A stretch of DNA of 64,000 nt from Catenibacillus sp964565805. GTDB lineage: Bacteria > Bacillota > Clostridia > Lachnospirales > Lachnospiraceae. How positions within the stretch are numbered: the first letter of the stretch is position 1; each line of letters starts with the position of its first letter. Where the stretch lies: assembly GCA_964565805.1 (NCBI GenBank), contig CAZMGH010000008.1, positions 14,577-78,576 of the forward strand. Direction: 5' to 3'. A program made the translations under genes and the position numbers. Positions 1-8,555 of the stretch are shown one piece after another. The notes beneath the pieces were generated by a model. The model saw nothing but the letters and a program-made list of their open reading frames with translations, made no database searches and was not told the origin of the DNA.

Positions 1-528
1 GTGGCCCAGCATAATCACTATAATTTTGATTTTTCCGTGGAAGAAATCGTCCTTATGGGCCGGGCGCCCCACAAAAAAACATTGGAGCGGGACAATGCCA
101 AAGACTATGAAATCACCCGTCAGGCTCTGGAAAAAGTAGGCATGGCAGAGTTTGCCTCCCGAAGCTTTACCACCCTTTCCGGGGGCGAACAGCAGCGGGT
201 CATCCTGGCCAGAGCCCTGGCCCAGCAAACGCCCTGCCTGATCCTGGATGAACCTACCAACCATCTGGACATTACCCATCAGCTCCAGCTGATGAAGCTT
301 GTAAAATCTCTGGATGTGACGGTCATTTCCGCCATCCATGACCTGAATACCGCCGCCATGTTCTGCGACCGGATCTACGCCTTAAAAGACGGCGTGATCC
401 AGGGGGAAGGCACGCCCCAGGAGCTGCTTACCCCAGAATTTATAAAGAAGATTTACCAAGTAGAAGCAGAGATCGTCCGGGACAGCCGGGGGCAGATGCA
501 TATTTTATTTACAGATGATTGCCCCTAG
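1..528 (+). CDS. ABC transporter ATP-binding protein, FecE/BtuD type (5'-truncated)
   Basis: This is the C-terminal part of an ATPase that powers import of iron-siderophore, heme or cobalamin. The signature motif LSGGEQQRV, a Walker B run ending LILDEPTNHLD and the H-loop in SAIHDLN are visible. The Walker A P-loop is missing because the gene runs off the left edge; the first codon of the window happens to be GTG but is not the real start. The family is normally about 250-260 residues, so about 80 are outside. The partner permease and binding protein should lie to the left. Substrate cannot be told from this fragment. Confidence 0.9.
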   Translation: MAQHNHYNFDFSVEEIVLMGRAPHKKTLERDNAKDYEITRQALEKVGMAEFASRSFTTLSGGEQQRVILARALAQQTPCLILDEPTNHLDITHQLQLMKLVKSLDVTVISAIHDLNTAAMFCDRIYALKDGVIQGEGTPQELLTPEFIKKIYQVEAEIVRDSRGQMHILFTDDCP

Positions 529-1061
529 GCCCGGAAAGCGGCGCTTTGAATCGTGTCGGCTGAAACCTTTTTCTCCCCGGAAGGCTGTGCCAGACAGGTC
601 AGGCCGAAAGCGGTCAGCAAAGGAATCCGACCGATAAAGGCGCCGGATACAGATAAAAGCTTAACGGACCCGTATCCTACGGCCACACCTGTATGAAAAG
701 AGGTAAGGGTCAATGTATAAAATACCGCCTTTTCCTTTTGCTTCCCGTCTTTTGTCCGTATATACTCTGTCCATCCCAAGGTAGCCTGCTTTACATTATT
801 TGTGGAAAAAATGGTGGCGCTGTTATAGCCTTTTGCCCCGGAGAAAACGCCCCACAACATAGATTCCAAAGGCCCCCAGTCGTAAAAACAGCTGGGGCCA
901 CTCCCCGCCCAGACCTTCCAGCACCGCTTCAATCAGATTTCCGGTCTGGGCGGAGCCAAAATTTCCCCCGCGCAGAAAAATAGCATAGGCCCCTAAAAAG
1001 CCCCCACAAAACACATATTAAAATGCATCGCCACAGCATTTTCTCTTTTTAACCAGTTCAC
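525..1061 (-). pseudogene. Decayed DUF1275 (YoaK-like) membrane protein gene
   Basis: Pieces of a DUF1275 membrane protein can be read in three frames. A GTG start at 1061, directly after the upstream stop, gives an N-terminus ending MHFNMCFVG. It then breaks in a run of five G (about 1000-1004); one more G would restore the frame into GGFLGAYAIFLRGGNFG and AQTGNLIEAVLEGL. After GIYVVG the family's middle section (roughly 50-60 residues) is absent. The C-terminal part resumes in another frame as GYNSATIFSTNNVKQATLG and continues to 525. The internal deletion plus two frame changes make this a probable real pseudogene rather than a single read error. DUF1275 proteins have six or seven membrane segments and unknown function. 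It overlaps the end of the ABC ATPase gene by a few bases, tail to tail. Confidence 0.7.
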
Positions 1062-1062
1062 C

Positions 1063-1890
1063 TTATTCACCATCAATCTGCTCTTTCAGCCAAAGTATGG
1101 ACTTTTCGATTCCTTCCAGAACATGCTCCCCATCGCAGTCCATCATTTCCACGATCACATTGCCCGGGTAACCTATTTCTTTCAGTCTGGAAAGGATTTT
1201 CTTCATGGAAATATTTCCATATCCTACCGGGCTGGGGTACTTTTTCACTCCATCGGCGCACACCTTGGCCCGGTCCCCGGGATAAACCGGGGTGTCGCTC
1301 CGGTCCTTCATGTGAATGGTACACAGCCGGTCTTTAAACAGTTCAAAAGCAGCAATCTCGTCCTCATGATACATAATAAAATTCCCTGTATCAAAGCTGC
1401 AGTACAATTCCGGAATAGCGTCCATAAACGCCTTAAGTCCCTTTACAGAGCAAAACGGCGTTTCCAGACCGTCAAAATCTTCCATGGAGACACACACCCC
1501 CTGGGACTTTCCGTAGGCTGCCGCATTTGCCATGGCATGGATCATGTTTTTTACCAGAACTTCTTCTTGGTCCTTCTCATCCTCTCCGATCATACCTGGA
1601 ACAATGAGCACATTTCCGGCGCCACAGTCCCTTGCCAGATGAATCAGATCCTTATAGGCCTTACTGTCCGGCGCATGGCCATAATCGCCAAAGGAAAAAA
1701 ATCCCTCAATAGCTATATCTAGCTCTTTCAGCACAGGCATCAACTCATCCTTAACTTCATAAAAGGTACGGTCGCACAGATACACCCGGGTCATGCCCTT
1801 TTCTTTTAATGATTTCAGCGCTTCCCGGATGGGAATATGTAAAGTCTCCGCCCCCTGGGCGATATTTTCATAAAATGCTGCGATTTCCAT
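1063..1890 (-). CDS. Sugar phosphate isomerase/epimerase, AP-endonuclease-2 TIM barrel
   Basis: A 275-residue xylose-isomerase-like TIM barrel, the normal length for hydroxypyruvate isomerase/ketose epimerase relatives. The four expected divalent-metal ligands are visible in order: Glu in SMEDFDG, Asp in CSFDTGNF, His in TIHMKD and Glu in VIVEMMD. The ATG at 1890 is preceded by AAAGGAGG. It is probably a cytosolic enzyme acting on a free or phosphorylated ketose. It is divergent from the AraC regulator at 2074, with about 180 bp between them holding both promoters, so the regulator probably controls it. Its exact substrate is not known from sequence. Confidence 0.85.
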   Translation of the reverse strand: MEIAAFYENIAQGAETLHIPIREALKSLKEKGMTRVYLCDRTFYEVKDELMPVLKELDIAIEGFFSFGDYGHAPDSKAYKDLIHLARDCGAGNVLIVPGMIGEDEKDQEEVLVKNMIHAMANAAAYGKSQGVCVSMEDFDGLETPFCSVKGLKAFMDAIPELYCSFDTGNFIMYHEDEIAAFELFKDRLCTIHMKDRSDTPVYPGDRAKVCADGVKKYPSPVGYGNISMKKILSRLKEIGYPGNVIVEMMDCDGEHVLEGIEKSILWLKEQIDGE

Positions 1891-2073
1891 AAATCAAACG
1901 CCTCCTTTGTCATTTGGTAGTATCAAAAGGTAACACAGGCTGCGCTCCCATTGGCGCCTGGTTCTTCCGAGTACTATTATATAATTTTCTTTTCAAAAAT
2001 CAACGGGGATTCTTACTATACTTTACTAAAACAATTATTTATAATAAAAGCAAATTCATCCAGGAGGTGCAAC

Positions 2074-2916
2074 ATGTCTGATATTTTATTTACATACCCC
2101 TCAGAACAGCTTTCCCTTCCCTTTACCCTTCACGGCATGGGACTTTACCACGCCCAAGAGCCGATCCGCCGGCCCCAGGGCATGCCTTTATTCCAGTGGA
2201 TCCAGTGCGCCGCCGGACAGGGGAGGCTTTATCTTCAGGACAAAGAATATACCATTGGCCCGGGACAGGGCATGTTTTTATATCCGGATGAAGGACATAT
2301 GTATCATTCCCTTCACAGCAGCGCGCCGTGGATCGTTCATTTTATCTGTTTTGACGGTTATGGGGTGAAACCTCTGGCTGACAGTGGGGTATTTAAAACG
2401 TCCGGCGTCTTTACCCTGACCGGGGAAAACAGGACTTTGGAGCTCATGAAAAAAATGTCCGATGCCCCTCCCATGGCCCCGGCGGTTGCCACCGGGTTTT
2501 ACTCCGGAATCCTTTATGAACTGCTTCTTTATCTTGTGCTTTATGCCGCGCCATCCCAGGGACAGCCTGCTGCTGCCGGAAGCCAGCGGCTTTCTCCGGT
2601 GATCACTTATATTGAAGAAAACTATATGAACCCTCTGTACTTAGATGACATGGCCCGGCTGTGCGGCTTATCCCGGGAATATTTATGCCAGCTTTTTAAA
2701 TCAGCTACAGGAATGAGCGTTTTTAATTATGTCCAGCACACCAGGATCAAGCACAGCAAAGAGCTGCTGCTGAGAATGTCGGATCTTCCTGCCCATAAGA
2801 TCGGACAGCTGTGCGGCTTCAACAGCAGCAGCTACTTTAACAAAATATTTAAAAAGCTTGAACACATCTCCCCCGGCCAGTTCCGCCGGGAAAATGGGAT
2901 TGGAACAGATCTGTGA
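2074..2916 (+). CDS. AraC family transcriptional regulator
   Basis: About 280 residues: an N-terminal cupin-like sensor (residues about 20-110, with PGQGMFLYPDEGHMYHS resembling AraC arm/cupin strands) followed by two C-terminal helix-turn-helix motifs (LDDMARLCGLSREYLCQLF and a second ending GFNSSSYFNKIFKK). The ATG at 2074 is chosen because AGGAGGTG lies seven bases or less upstream; an upstream in-frame extension to 1951 has no such site. It is probably an activator that senses a sugar and controls the divergent isomerase gene. Confidence 0.9.
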   Translation: MSDILFTYPSEQLSLPFTLHGMGLYHAQEPIRRPQGMPLFQWIQCAAGQGRLYLQDKEYTIGPGQGMFLYPDEGHMYHSLHSSAPWIVHFICFDGYGVKPLADSGVFKTSGVFTLTGENRTLELMKKMSDAPPMAPAVATGFYSGILYELLLYLVLYAAPSQGQPAAAGSQRLSPVITYIEENYMNPLYLDDMARLCGLSREYLCQLFKSATGMSVFNYVQHTRIKHSKELLLRMSDLPAHKIGQLCGFNSSSYFNKIFKKLEHISPGQFRRENGIGTDL

Positions 2917-3009
2917 TCCTGATCCCGGAATATGACAGGAGACAAGGGGCAAAAGGCCATGCAAGCTGCGCCTGAGCAGGCAAGCATGACTTTATGGCGC
3001 GCAATCGTC

Positions 3010-4584
3010 TCACCGCTTCAGATTCTTGCTGTACATAACAACATCCATAACCTCCGGCATGTCTCCAAGACGGGTATCCCGGCGCTCATCGCCGTTTAAA
3101 AGGCGTCCCGGAATAAACCGGCCATTTTCCAGGCGTCCCTCCCGGCGCTGGCCAATGACAGCAATTTCCTTAACACCTGCTTTGGGATACACATCAAAGG
3201 AAAAGTTCATGCCCGCTACAAGAAAATGTTTTGGATCCAGCTCAAAAATGATCCCGCCGCCTACAGGCTTTCCAGGCGCTGTCCTTTGGTAGGACACAAC
3301 TATATCATACTGCTGGAAAGCCAGCAAAATCCCATCATCGGATGGGCCGTGCTTAACAAAAGCCCGCATGTGAGGCGTATTGCCATATTCCAGGCACATC
3401 GGCTCCAACTGACGGATCAGGTCATACACCGCAGAAAGATACGGCGCCGCCTCGCTTCCGTCCATAGCGCTCAAATCTATATTTAAAGCCATCATTACCT
3501 CAAATGGAGGTTTTTTCAACGTATCCGGATCTGCGCAAAGATCTTCAATTCCAAAAGGAGAAACCCCTATAGCGTGATGGCGACCGACTGCATACAGCAG
3601 CATACTGACAGAAGACGCATCGCTGCGCACCTCCGGTACAAACAAGGGATTATCCGGAGATGCGTAGGCGTCCATAACATCCGCTGTATAGGATACATAA
3701 ATATCCGGTGCTAATGTAAACAGCGAAGGCGCGCAGTACTTCCACATTTTATGCACTTTTGCCACCGGGCCGCCGCTGGGATAAGTTCCCGGGCGCCACG
3801 GATGCTGCTCCAGCCAGGCGTTGGCATACATGGGAAGGGAATATGCCTTTTGTCCCTCCTGGGCAATAAACTCTACGGCTTTTGCATAGCCCCAGCTCAT
3901 AAACAGCTCGCTGGCATTTTCCCCAAACACCTGGGTCCAGGCGCTTCCATCCATGCAGACCGGAAAGCGCTCATCCCCCTCAAACAGCTTCTTTATATCT
4001 TCCGGTACAGGACTTTCAAAAATGTCCTCTGCCCTGCCGCTAAAATCCCGCTCAGATTCCAGAACGCCGATTTCATTTTCCACCTGAACTAAGATCACGG
4101 TATTTTCTTCGCCGTCAATGTCTTTAAGGTGCTCCATTAGCTTCCCAAAAGCCAGAGCATCCTTTTTCACCGCTGCCTCGCAAAAGGGTGAAATAATGTT
4201 CAATCCCGCTCCCTGGACATTTTCCACGCACCAATAGGTTTCCGGATCCTGTTTCACCCACATAGGCACATAATCGGATTCGGAATTTTTCCACAGGCCA
4301 AACCACAAAAGCGCCAGCTTCATGTTTTCCCGCCGGGCCTGGTCGATCAGACCATCGACCAGAGAAAAATCAAAGCAGCCCTCCGCAGGCTCTATATTTT
4401 CCCAGGCCACCGGCAGGATTACTGTGTTCATATTCAAAGTTTTCAGGTTGGGCCACACTCGTTCTTCCATATATCCCAGATCGGACGCGCTGGAATTATG
4501 CAGCTCGCCGCCCCGGATAATAAAGGGCCGGTCATGGACAAATAAGGTTTTTATGCCGTTTTTCTCACCAATATAAGGTATCAT
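3010..4584 (-). CDS. GH35/GH42-like beta-galactosidase (DUF5597 type)
   Basis: A 524-residue glycosidase of the clan-A type. The N-terminal half is a TIM barrel with TVILPVAWENIEPAEG. The acid/base pair is Asn170-Glu171 in QVENEIG and the probable nucleophile is Glu318 in FVPEVRSD. The C-terminal part (from about residue 380) resembles the DUF5597 beta domain found in putative beta-galactosidases. There is no signal peptide, so it acts on imported glycosides. ATG 4584 is preceded by GAAGGAGGAA; an in-frame codon at 4623 has no such site. It is the last gene of the operon that starts with the decarboxylase at 11168, about 150 bp after the second permease gene. Confidence 0.8.
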   Translation of the reverse strand: MIPYIGEKNGIKTLFVHDRPFIIRGGELHNSSASDLGYMEERVWPNLKTLNMNTVILPVAWENIEPAEGCFDFSLVDGLIDQARRENMKLALLWFGLWKNSESDYVPMWVKQDPETYWCVENVQGAGLNIISPFCEAAVKKDALAFGKLMEHLKDIDGEENTVILVQVENEIGVLESERDFSGRAEDIFESPVPEDIKKLFEGDERFPVCMDGSAWTQVFGENASELFMSWGYAKAVEFIAQEGQKAYSLPMYANAWLEQHPWRPGTYPSGGPVAKVHKMWKYCAPSLFTLAPDIYVSYTADVMDAYASPDNPLFVPEVRSDASSVSMLLYAVGRHHAIGVSPFGIEDLCADPDTLKKPPFEVMMALNIDLSAMDGSEAAPYLSAVYDLIRQLEPMCLEYGNTPHMRAFVKHGPSDDGILLAFQQYDIVVSYQRTAPGKPVGGGIIFELDPKHFLVAGMNFSFDVYPKAGVKEIAVIGQRREGRLENGRFIPGRLLNGDERRDTRLGDMPEVMDVVMYSKNLKR

Positions 4585-4732
4585 AAACAGTTCCTCCTTC
4601 ACGTAAAGCACATATTGTATCATTATATTTAAATCATATCAGATTTTTCTAACGTATTCTATCTAACAATTTTGTAATAATATATAATTATATTAATGTG
4701 CTTTGCTGCAGGACCACGATTTTCCCCGTTCC

Positions 4733-5641
4733 TTACTCTTTTACCCCGCCCAGAGCGATGCCTGCCACAAATGCTTTCTGGAAGAAGGGATAAAGGATCA
4801 TGATCGGGATGACGCCAATAACGGCCATGGCCATTCGGATGGAATTTCCGGGCATTTGAGCCAGAGCCTCGCTGACCCCGGCGCTCCCGGAAAGACTGGA
4901 CAGATTATTAATGTTATCAATGATGCTCTTTAAAAATTGCTGCAGCGAGTACAGACGGGTATCATTAACATAGTACAGGCCGTTGGTCCAGTCGTTCCAG
5001 TAGCCCAGACCCACCATCAGGCCGATGGTTGCCAGGATTGGCAGGGACAAGGGAAGGACAATATGAGAATAAATATAAAACTCTCCGGCGCCGTCGATTT
5101 TGGCTGCCTCTACCAGCGCCGGGTGGATATTGGCTTTAAAGTTATTTTTATACAAAAGGATATAAAATCCGTTAAATAACAGCGATGGGAAGATCAGGCC
5201 AAAAATCGTATTCTTCACATGGAATATAGAGGTATACATCAGGTAGCTGGGAACGATCCCTCCGTTAAAAAGCATGGTGAAAAACACCATAAAGCTTAAC
5301 ACTTTGGCCCGTTTGTAATCCGATCTGGACAATGTCCACGCAAGCATGGGCCCGATCAGAAGGCTGAGGCACGTCCCGGCAGCCGTGACAATAAGAGTTA
5401 CGCCATAGGCTCTGAAAATACGGATGCCATTGGAACTGAACAAGTACTGGTAGGCATAGGCCGAAAACTTTTTCGGGATAAAACTGTAGCCTTGGGAAAG
5501 CAGTGTGGACTCCTCAGTAAAGGAGGAGGACAGCAGCAAAATAAAGGGCAGTATAGCTAATGCCGCAAAAATGGACAAAATAGCGATAATAATGATCTGA
5601 TAGCGTTTGTCGCTGGCACTTTTTACACTTGAATCCATCAA
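4733..5641 (-). CDS. Carbohydrate ABC transporter permease, LplC/YtcP type (system A)
   Basis: A 302-residue inner-membrane permease of the CUT1 family with six predicted membrane spans. The EAA loop is present as EAAKIDGAGEF followed by IVLPLSLPILATIG. It pairs with the LplB-type permease immediately upstream (15-bp gap) and with the lipoprotein at 8556-10154. No ATPase gene is in the cluster, so a shared MsmK/UgpC-type ATPase elsewhere is likely. The C-terminus FVAGIALGGVKE is typical. It is 58-60 percent or so like the system B copy at 24528 by eye, which suggests an old duplication. Confidence 0.92.
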   Translation of the reverse strand: MMDSSVKSASDKRYQIIIIAILSIFAALAILPFILLLSSSFTEESTLLSQGYSFIPKKFSAYAYQYLFSSNGIRIFRAYGVTLIVTAAGTCLSLLIGPMLAWTLSRSDYKRAKVLSFMVFFTMLFNGGIVPSYLMYTSIFHVKNTIFGLIFPSLLFNGFYILLYKNNFKANIHPALVEAAKIDGAGEFYIYSHIVLPLSLPILATIGLMVGLGYWNDWTNGLYYVNDTRLYSLQQFLKSIIDNINNLSSLSGSAGVSEALAQMPGNSIRMAMAVIGVIPIMILYPFFQKAFVAGIALGGVKE

Positions 5642-5656
5642 TCCATCCTCCTTTCA

Positions 5657-6946
5657 CTAAAACAGCGCGTTTTCCCGGTCTAATTTGCGGACGACCATGT
5701 TGACAATAAAGACAAAGACGAACCCGACAATTGCCTGGTATGTCCCTCCTGCTGAAGCGACAGATATATTATTCAGCACCATAAGACTTCGATACACATA
5801 TGTATCTATCGTATTTGTCACATTGTAAAGGGCTCCGGAATCCAGGGGCACCTGATAGAACAGGCCAAAGTCCGAATAGAAAATACGTCCTACCTGAAGG
5901 AGCACAAGGGTGGTAATGGTGGACTTAAGCATAGGCAGGGTAATAAAACGGATCTGTTGCCATTTTGTGGAACCGTCTACTTTGGCCGCCTCATAAAGTT
6001 GGCGATCGATCCCTACAATGGCGGACAAAAAGATGATCGAATTATAGCCCACCTGTTTCCATATATAGACAAATACAAGAATAAAAGGCCAGTATTGGGG
6101 ACTCTGGTAAAAATTAATAGGTTCGTCCAGCATACTGTTGATCATGCCCGTCTCATTTCCCAACAAGGCAAATACAATATAGGCTACAATAACCATGGAA
6201 ATAAGCTGAGGAAGCAGGATGCTCGTCTGAAAAAAACGCTGAAGCGCCTTTTTATACAGATCCGACAGGCAGATCCCCACAAGGATGCCAACGATAATCC
6301 CAAGGGTGATAAATACCGCGTTATAACATAACGTATTCCGTGTAATGATAAAAGCATCGCTGTCAAAAAAGCTGCCATTTGAGGCAAAAAGCATTTTAAA
6401 ATTTTCCAGTCCGGCCCACGGGCTTTTCCAAATACCAAGACTGTAATCCACTTTCTTAAAAGCAATGACAATACCAAACATAGGGATATAACGGTCGATG
6501 ATAAAGTAAAGCATGCCCGGCAGAGCCATAAAGTCCAGCGCGCATATGATTTTTAATGTCCACAGGCTGTAAATGGCTGCCCCAAGGATAACGGCTATAA
6601 GGATGATCGCGACGATACATCCGTAGCCTGGGCTGGGATCTTTTGCCCTGCGGAGGGTACTGGAAATACTCAAAATAAACTTGGCATTACAGAAAAGATT
6701 AACAATCGCCCCCAGGCCGATGATCCTGAAAGCGACCCGGCGTTTAAACAAAGGAAATAGCAGGCTCCCGATAAATACAGCCAACAACCCGGCCAACGAG
6801 ACAACAAAAAATAGATCTGTTGTCAAAACGATCTCGCCGCCATAGATTGTTTTTCCTGTGATAAAGTCCAGACCGCTGACCGTGTAAACGCTGCCGTTGT
6901 ACCTGTAGCTGGCAAACGGGTTCACAAACATGACCGCTGCGATCAC
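5657..6946 (-). CDS. Carbohydrate ABC transporter permease, LplB type, with extra N-terminal membrane domain
   Basis: The C-terminal 290 residues, from about LDFMALPGMLYFI, are a standard LplB-type CUT1 permease with the EAA loop EAAKVDGSTKWQQ. Ahead of it are about 140 extra residues with three or four hydrophobic segments and a soluble stretch (GSVYTVSGLDFITGKTIYGG) that ordinary LplB proteins of about 310 residues lack. The GTG at 6946 is only the first possible start: the open frame runs on to 7033 and its translation, ending WDDSDRIRWEFIILAV, looks like genuine N-terminal sequence, but there is no start codon in it. The true 5' end therefore seems lost at the junction next to the assembly gap. 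Confidence 0.8.
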   Translation of the reverse strand: MIAAVMFVNPFASYRYNGSVYTVSGLDFITGKTIYGGEIVLTTDLFFVVSLAGLLAVFIGSLLFPLFKRRVAFRIIGLGAIVNLFCNAKFILSISSTLRRAKDPSPGYGCIVAIILIAVILGAAIYSLWTLKIICALDFMALPGMLYFIIDRYIPMFGIVIAFKKVDYSLGIWKSPWAGLENFKMLFASNGSFFDSDAFIITRNTLCYNAVFITLGIIVGILVGICLSDLYKKALQRFFQTSILLPQLISMVIVAYIVFALLGNETGMINSMLDEPINFYQSPQYWPFILVFVYIWKQVGYNSIIFLSAIVGIDRQLYEAAKVDGSTKWQQIRFITLPMLKSTITTLVLLQVGRIFYSDFGLFYQVPLDSGALYNVTNTIDTYVYRSLMVLNNISVASAGGTYQAIVGFVFVFIVNMVVRKLDRENALF

Positions 6947-7168
6947 TGCCAGTATGATAAATTCCCAGCGTATCCGGTCTGAGTCGTCCCAAGGCCGGAC
7001 TCGGGTGAGTGATTTCCCGGGATTTCCGTCATGTCATAAAATTTGCCGTGAATACTAATAATATAGGGTACAATACCGATAATGTCTTCCGGAAGAGAGA
7101 CGGGTTCACAAAAAGCCAGCCGCTCCATAGAATTAATGGTCATTCCGCTGTCCGGATATTTTTCACGG
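6943..7168 (-). pseudogene. C-terminal continuation of the alpha subunit beyond the gap, then a broken end
   Basis: If the 55-bp duplication around the N run is collapsed, the alpha subunit reading frame continues here. After the shared MTINSMERLA it reads through FCEPVSLPEDI to a conserved IHGKFYDMTEIPG, which holds the third metal-binding His (about residue 273). The remaining 23 residues to the stop at 6943 do not resemble the family, and the Glu expected in an SSE motif about 37 residues further is absent. The same DNA in another frame encodes what looks like the start of the permease. So either a deletion or a wrong join has fused the two genes between about 7020 and 7040. Confidence 0.6.
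7114..7168. repeat. 55-bp exact direct duplication, left copy
   Basis: The 55 bases ending at the left edge of the N run are identical to 7269-7323 at the right edge. A perfect repeat of exactly this length on both sides of a 100-N gap fits a k-mer-sized contig overlap that was scaffolded instead of merged. Confidence 0.9.
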
Positions 7169-7268
7169 NNNNNNNNNNNNNNNNNNNNNNNNNNNNNNNN
7201 NNNNNNNNNNNNNNNNNNNNNNNNNNNNNNNNNNNNNNNNNNNNNNNNNNNNNNNNNNNNNNNNNNNN
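7169..7268. other. Assembly gap, 100 N
   Basis: Exactly 100 N, the conventional length for a gap of unknown size. It sits inside the alpha subunit gene. Because the flanks are duplicated (7114-7168 and 7269-7323), the real distance is probably negative: 155 bp of this scaffold should vanish. Confidence 0.98.
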
Positions 7269-7323
7269 AGCCAGCCGCTCCATAGAATTAATGGTCATTC
7301 CGCTGTCCGGATATTTTTCACGG
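7269..7323. repeat. 55-bp exact direct duplication, right copy
   Basis: The right-hand copy of the 55-bp sequence at 7114-7168. It encodes the end of the readable alpha subunit (through GMTINSMERLA). Confidence 0.9.
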
Positions 7324-8021
7324 GCCAGTTCCACAAGATCATCAAAACTGTAATTTTTACAGTTTTCCATGATAAAATCCACTTCCTCGGGATACTTGGC
7401 GTTTCGCCGCTCATAATCTGCAGATACCTGGGGCGTGCTGTGCTGGAATATACCAAAATCAGGCACCAGGCCAATATAAGGACTCCCTGTTTTATCCTTC
7501 AGCTCAAGGATCTGTTCCACAAGCCGGAAATCTCTCACTGCGGACATGCCATATTTGTTTTTATTTTTTCTGCGCTGTCTAATAGGAATAGGCGCATGGA
7601 TCTCCTTGCCAATACGCACATTGTATTTCTCTGCTGTATCCAGAGCCATTTCTATAACATCAATGGGGACGCTGCTTAAAGTCCTCACATTTTCAAATCC
7701 CATTTTTGAGGCAATGATAATATCATTTTTCAGCCGCAAAGCCGCTTCCCTGTGGTTCATCACATGATCCCGGAATTGATGAACGTCCAGAAAGACATCT
7801 GCAGTGACTGCTTTCATGTTATAGCGGGCCATGGTGTTGTTCCAGTCAAAAATAAATTCTTCCCCAGGGAAAGGATAACCGGGAACAGCGGAATCCATGA
7901 TGATCTCAATACCGTCCGTTTCCAGATGGTCATGGACTTCAGCGATCATGTCCTTTAAGGTCATTTTCCCGAAAAACTGCGCCTGCTGATAGCTGTATAA
8001 AGAAACGCCCCGTTTGATCAT
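7269..8021 (-). CDS. C-glycoside deglycosidase alpha subunit-like protein (copy A, interrupted by gap)
   Basis: 251 readable residues of a xylose-isomerase-like TIM barrel in the family of DgpC/CarC/EcCGD alpha subunits, which break the C-C bond of 3-oxo-C-glycosides. Predicted metal ligands are Glu140 in GKEIHAP and Asp188 in VPDFGIF; a third, about His273, lies past the gap at 6943-7168. The start ATG at 8021 overlaps the stop of the beta subunit gene (TGATCATG region), which implies translational coupling and supports an alpha/beta complex. The alternative is another sugar phosphate isomerase, but the DUF6379 partner argues for deglycosidase. Its 3' end looks damaged (see adjacent entry). 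Confidence 0.8.
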
Positions 8022-8488
8022 GATAAAGCCCCTCCCCCTTTTAACTCAAGCTGATAAGAAAATATGGATGATGATTTTCCGCTTCCCGCGCCGCTGCCAG
8101 GCTCCGGAGGATTCTTTACCCATTCTTCGTCCCACGGACCGTAGCCGTACTGCATAAGTATGGATTGCTGGAGACGGATGATGTGAGTTCCCGGAGCAAG
8201 CCCTCCCGGTTTTTTTACGTGAACAATAGCCTCTGTGGCATAATCCCAGTGTTCCCATACGCATTTTTTGATTTCGTCAAAAGTTCTGGGCGCCTTGCCA
8301 TTAACTTCAAAGGTCTGAAGTTCTCTTGAATATTCAACACCATCGCACTGTATATAGTATCCGTTGTGGAGAGACAGAAAACATCCCCGGTAGTCGGCAA
8401 TCTTGACTCCGAAGGAAAAGCCTGCGGCCTGACCATCGATATAATCGTTTTTCAAACTATCGGGACGTATTAAAAATTTATCAAACAT
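8018..8488 (-). CDS. C-glycoside deglycosidase beta subunit (DUF6379/CGDB domain), copy A
   Basis: A 156-residue soluble protein matching the beta subunit fold of C-glycoside deglycosidases (beta sandwich, formerly DUF6379). Shared features with the copy at 47007 include the core YRGC after about 30 residues, a central VDG/VNGK strand pair, an acidic-aromatic stretch with W (VWEHWDYATEAIVHV against FREYWYVMKPARIRV) and a G-x-H near the end. In characterised enzymes this subunit completes the active site of the alpha subunit. ATG 8488 follows AGAGAGG. It lies between the solute-binding lipoprotein and the alpha subunit, overlapping the latter by four bases. Confidence 0.8.
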   Translation of the reverse strand: MFDKFLIRPDSLKNDYIDGQAAGFSFGVKIADYRGCFLSLHNGYYIQCDGVEYSRELQTFEVNGKAPRTFDEIKKCVWEHWDYATEAIVHVKKPGGLAPGTHIIRLQQSILMQYGYGPWDEEWVKNPPEPGSGAGSGKSSSIFSYQLELKGGGALS

Positions 8489-8555
8489 GTTATGTACCTC
8501 TCTTATTGAAATTCAGAGCCGGAATCCGATCCGGCTCTGAATGGCTTACTGCGTT

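Noticed and set aside
1123..1722. Long open frame (199 codons) on the plus strand opposite the isomerase gene
   Set aside because: It is the antisense shadow of a clear TIM-barrel gene, with no ribosome site and no recognisable protein pattern.
2952..2993. Hairpin-like AAAGGCCATGC ... GCATGACTTT between the AraC and glycosidase genes
   Set aside because: The stem is imperfect and has no T tract, so I did not list it as a terminator.
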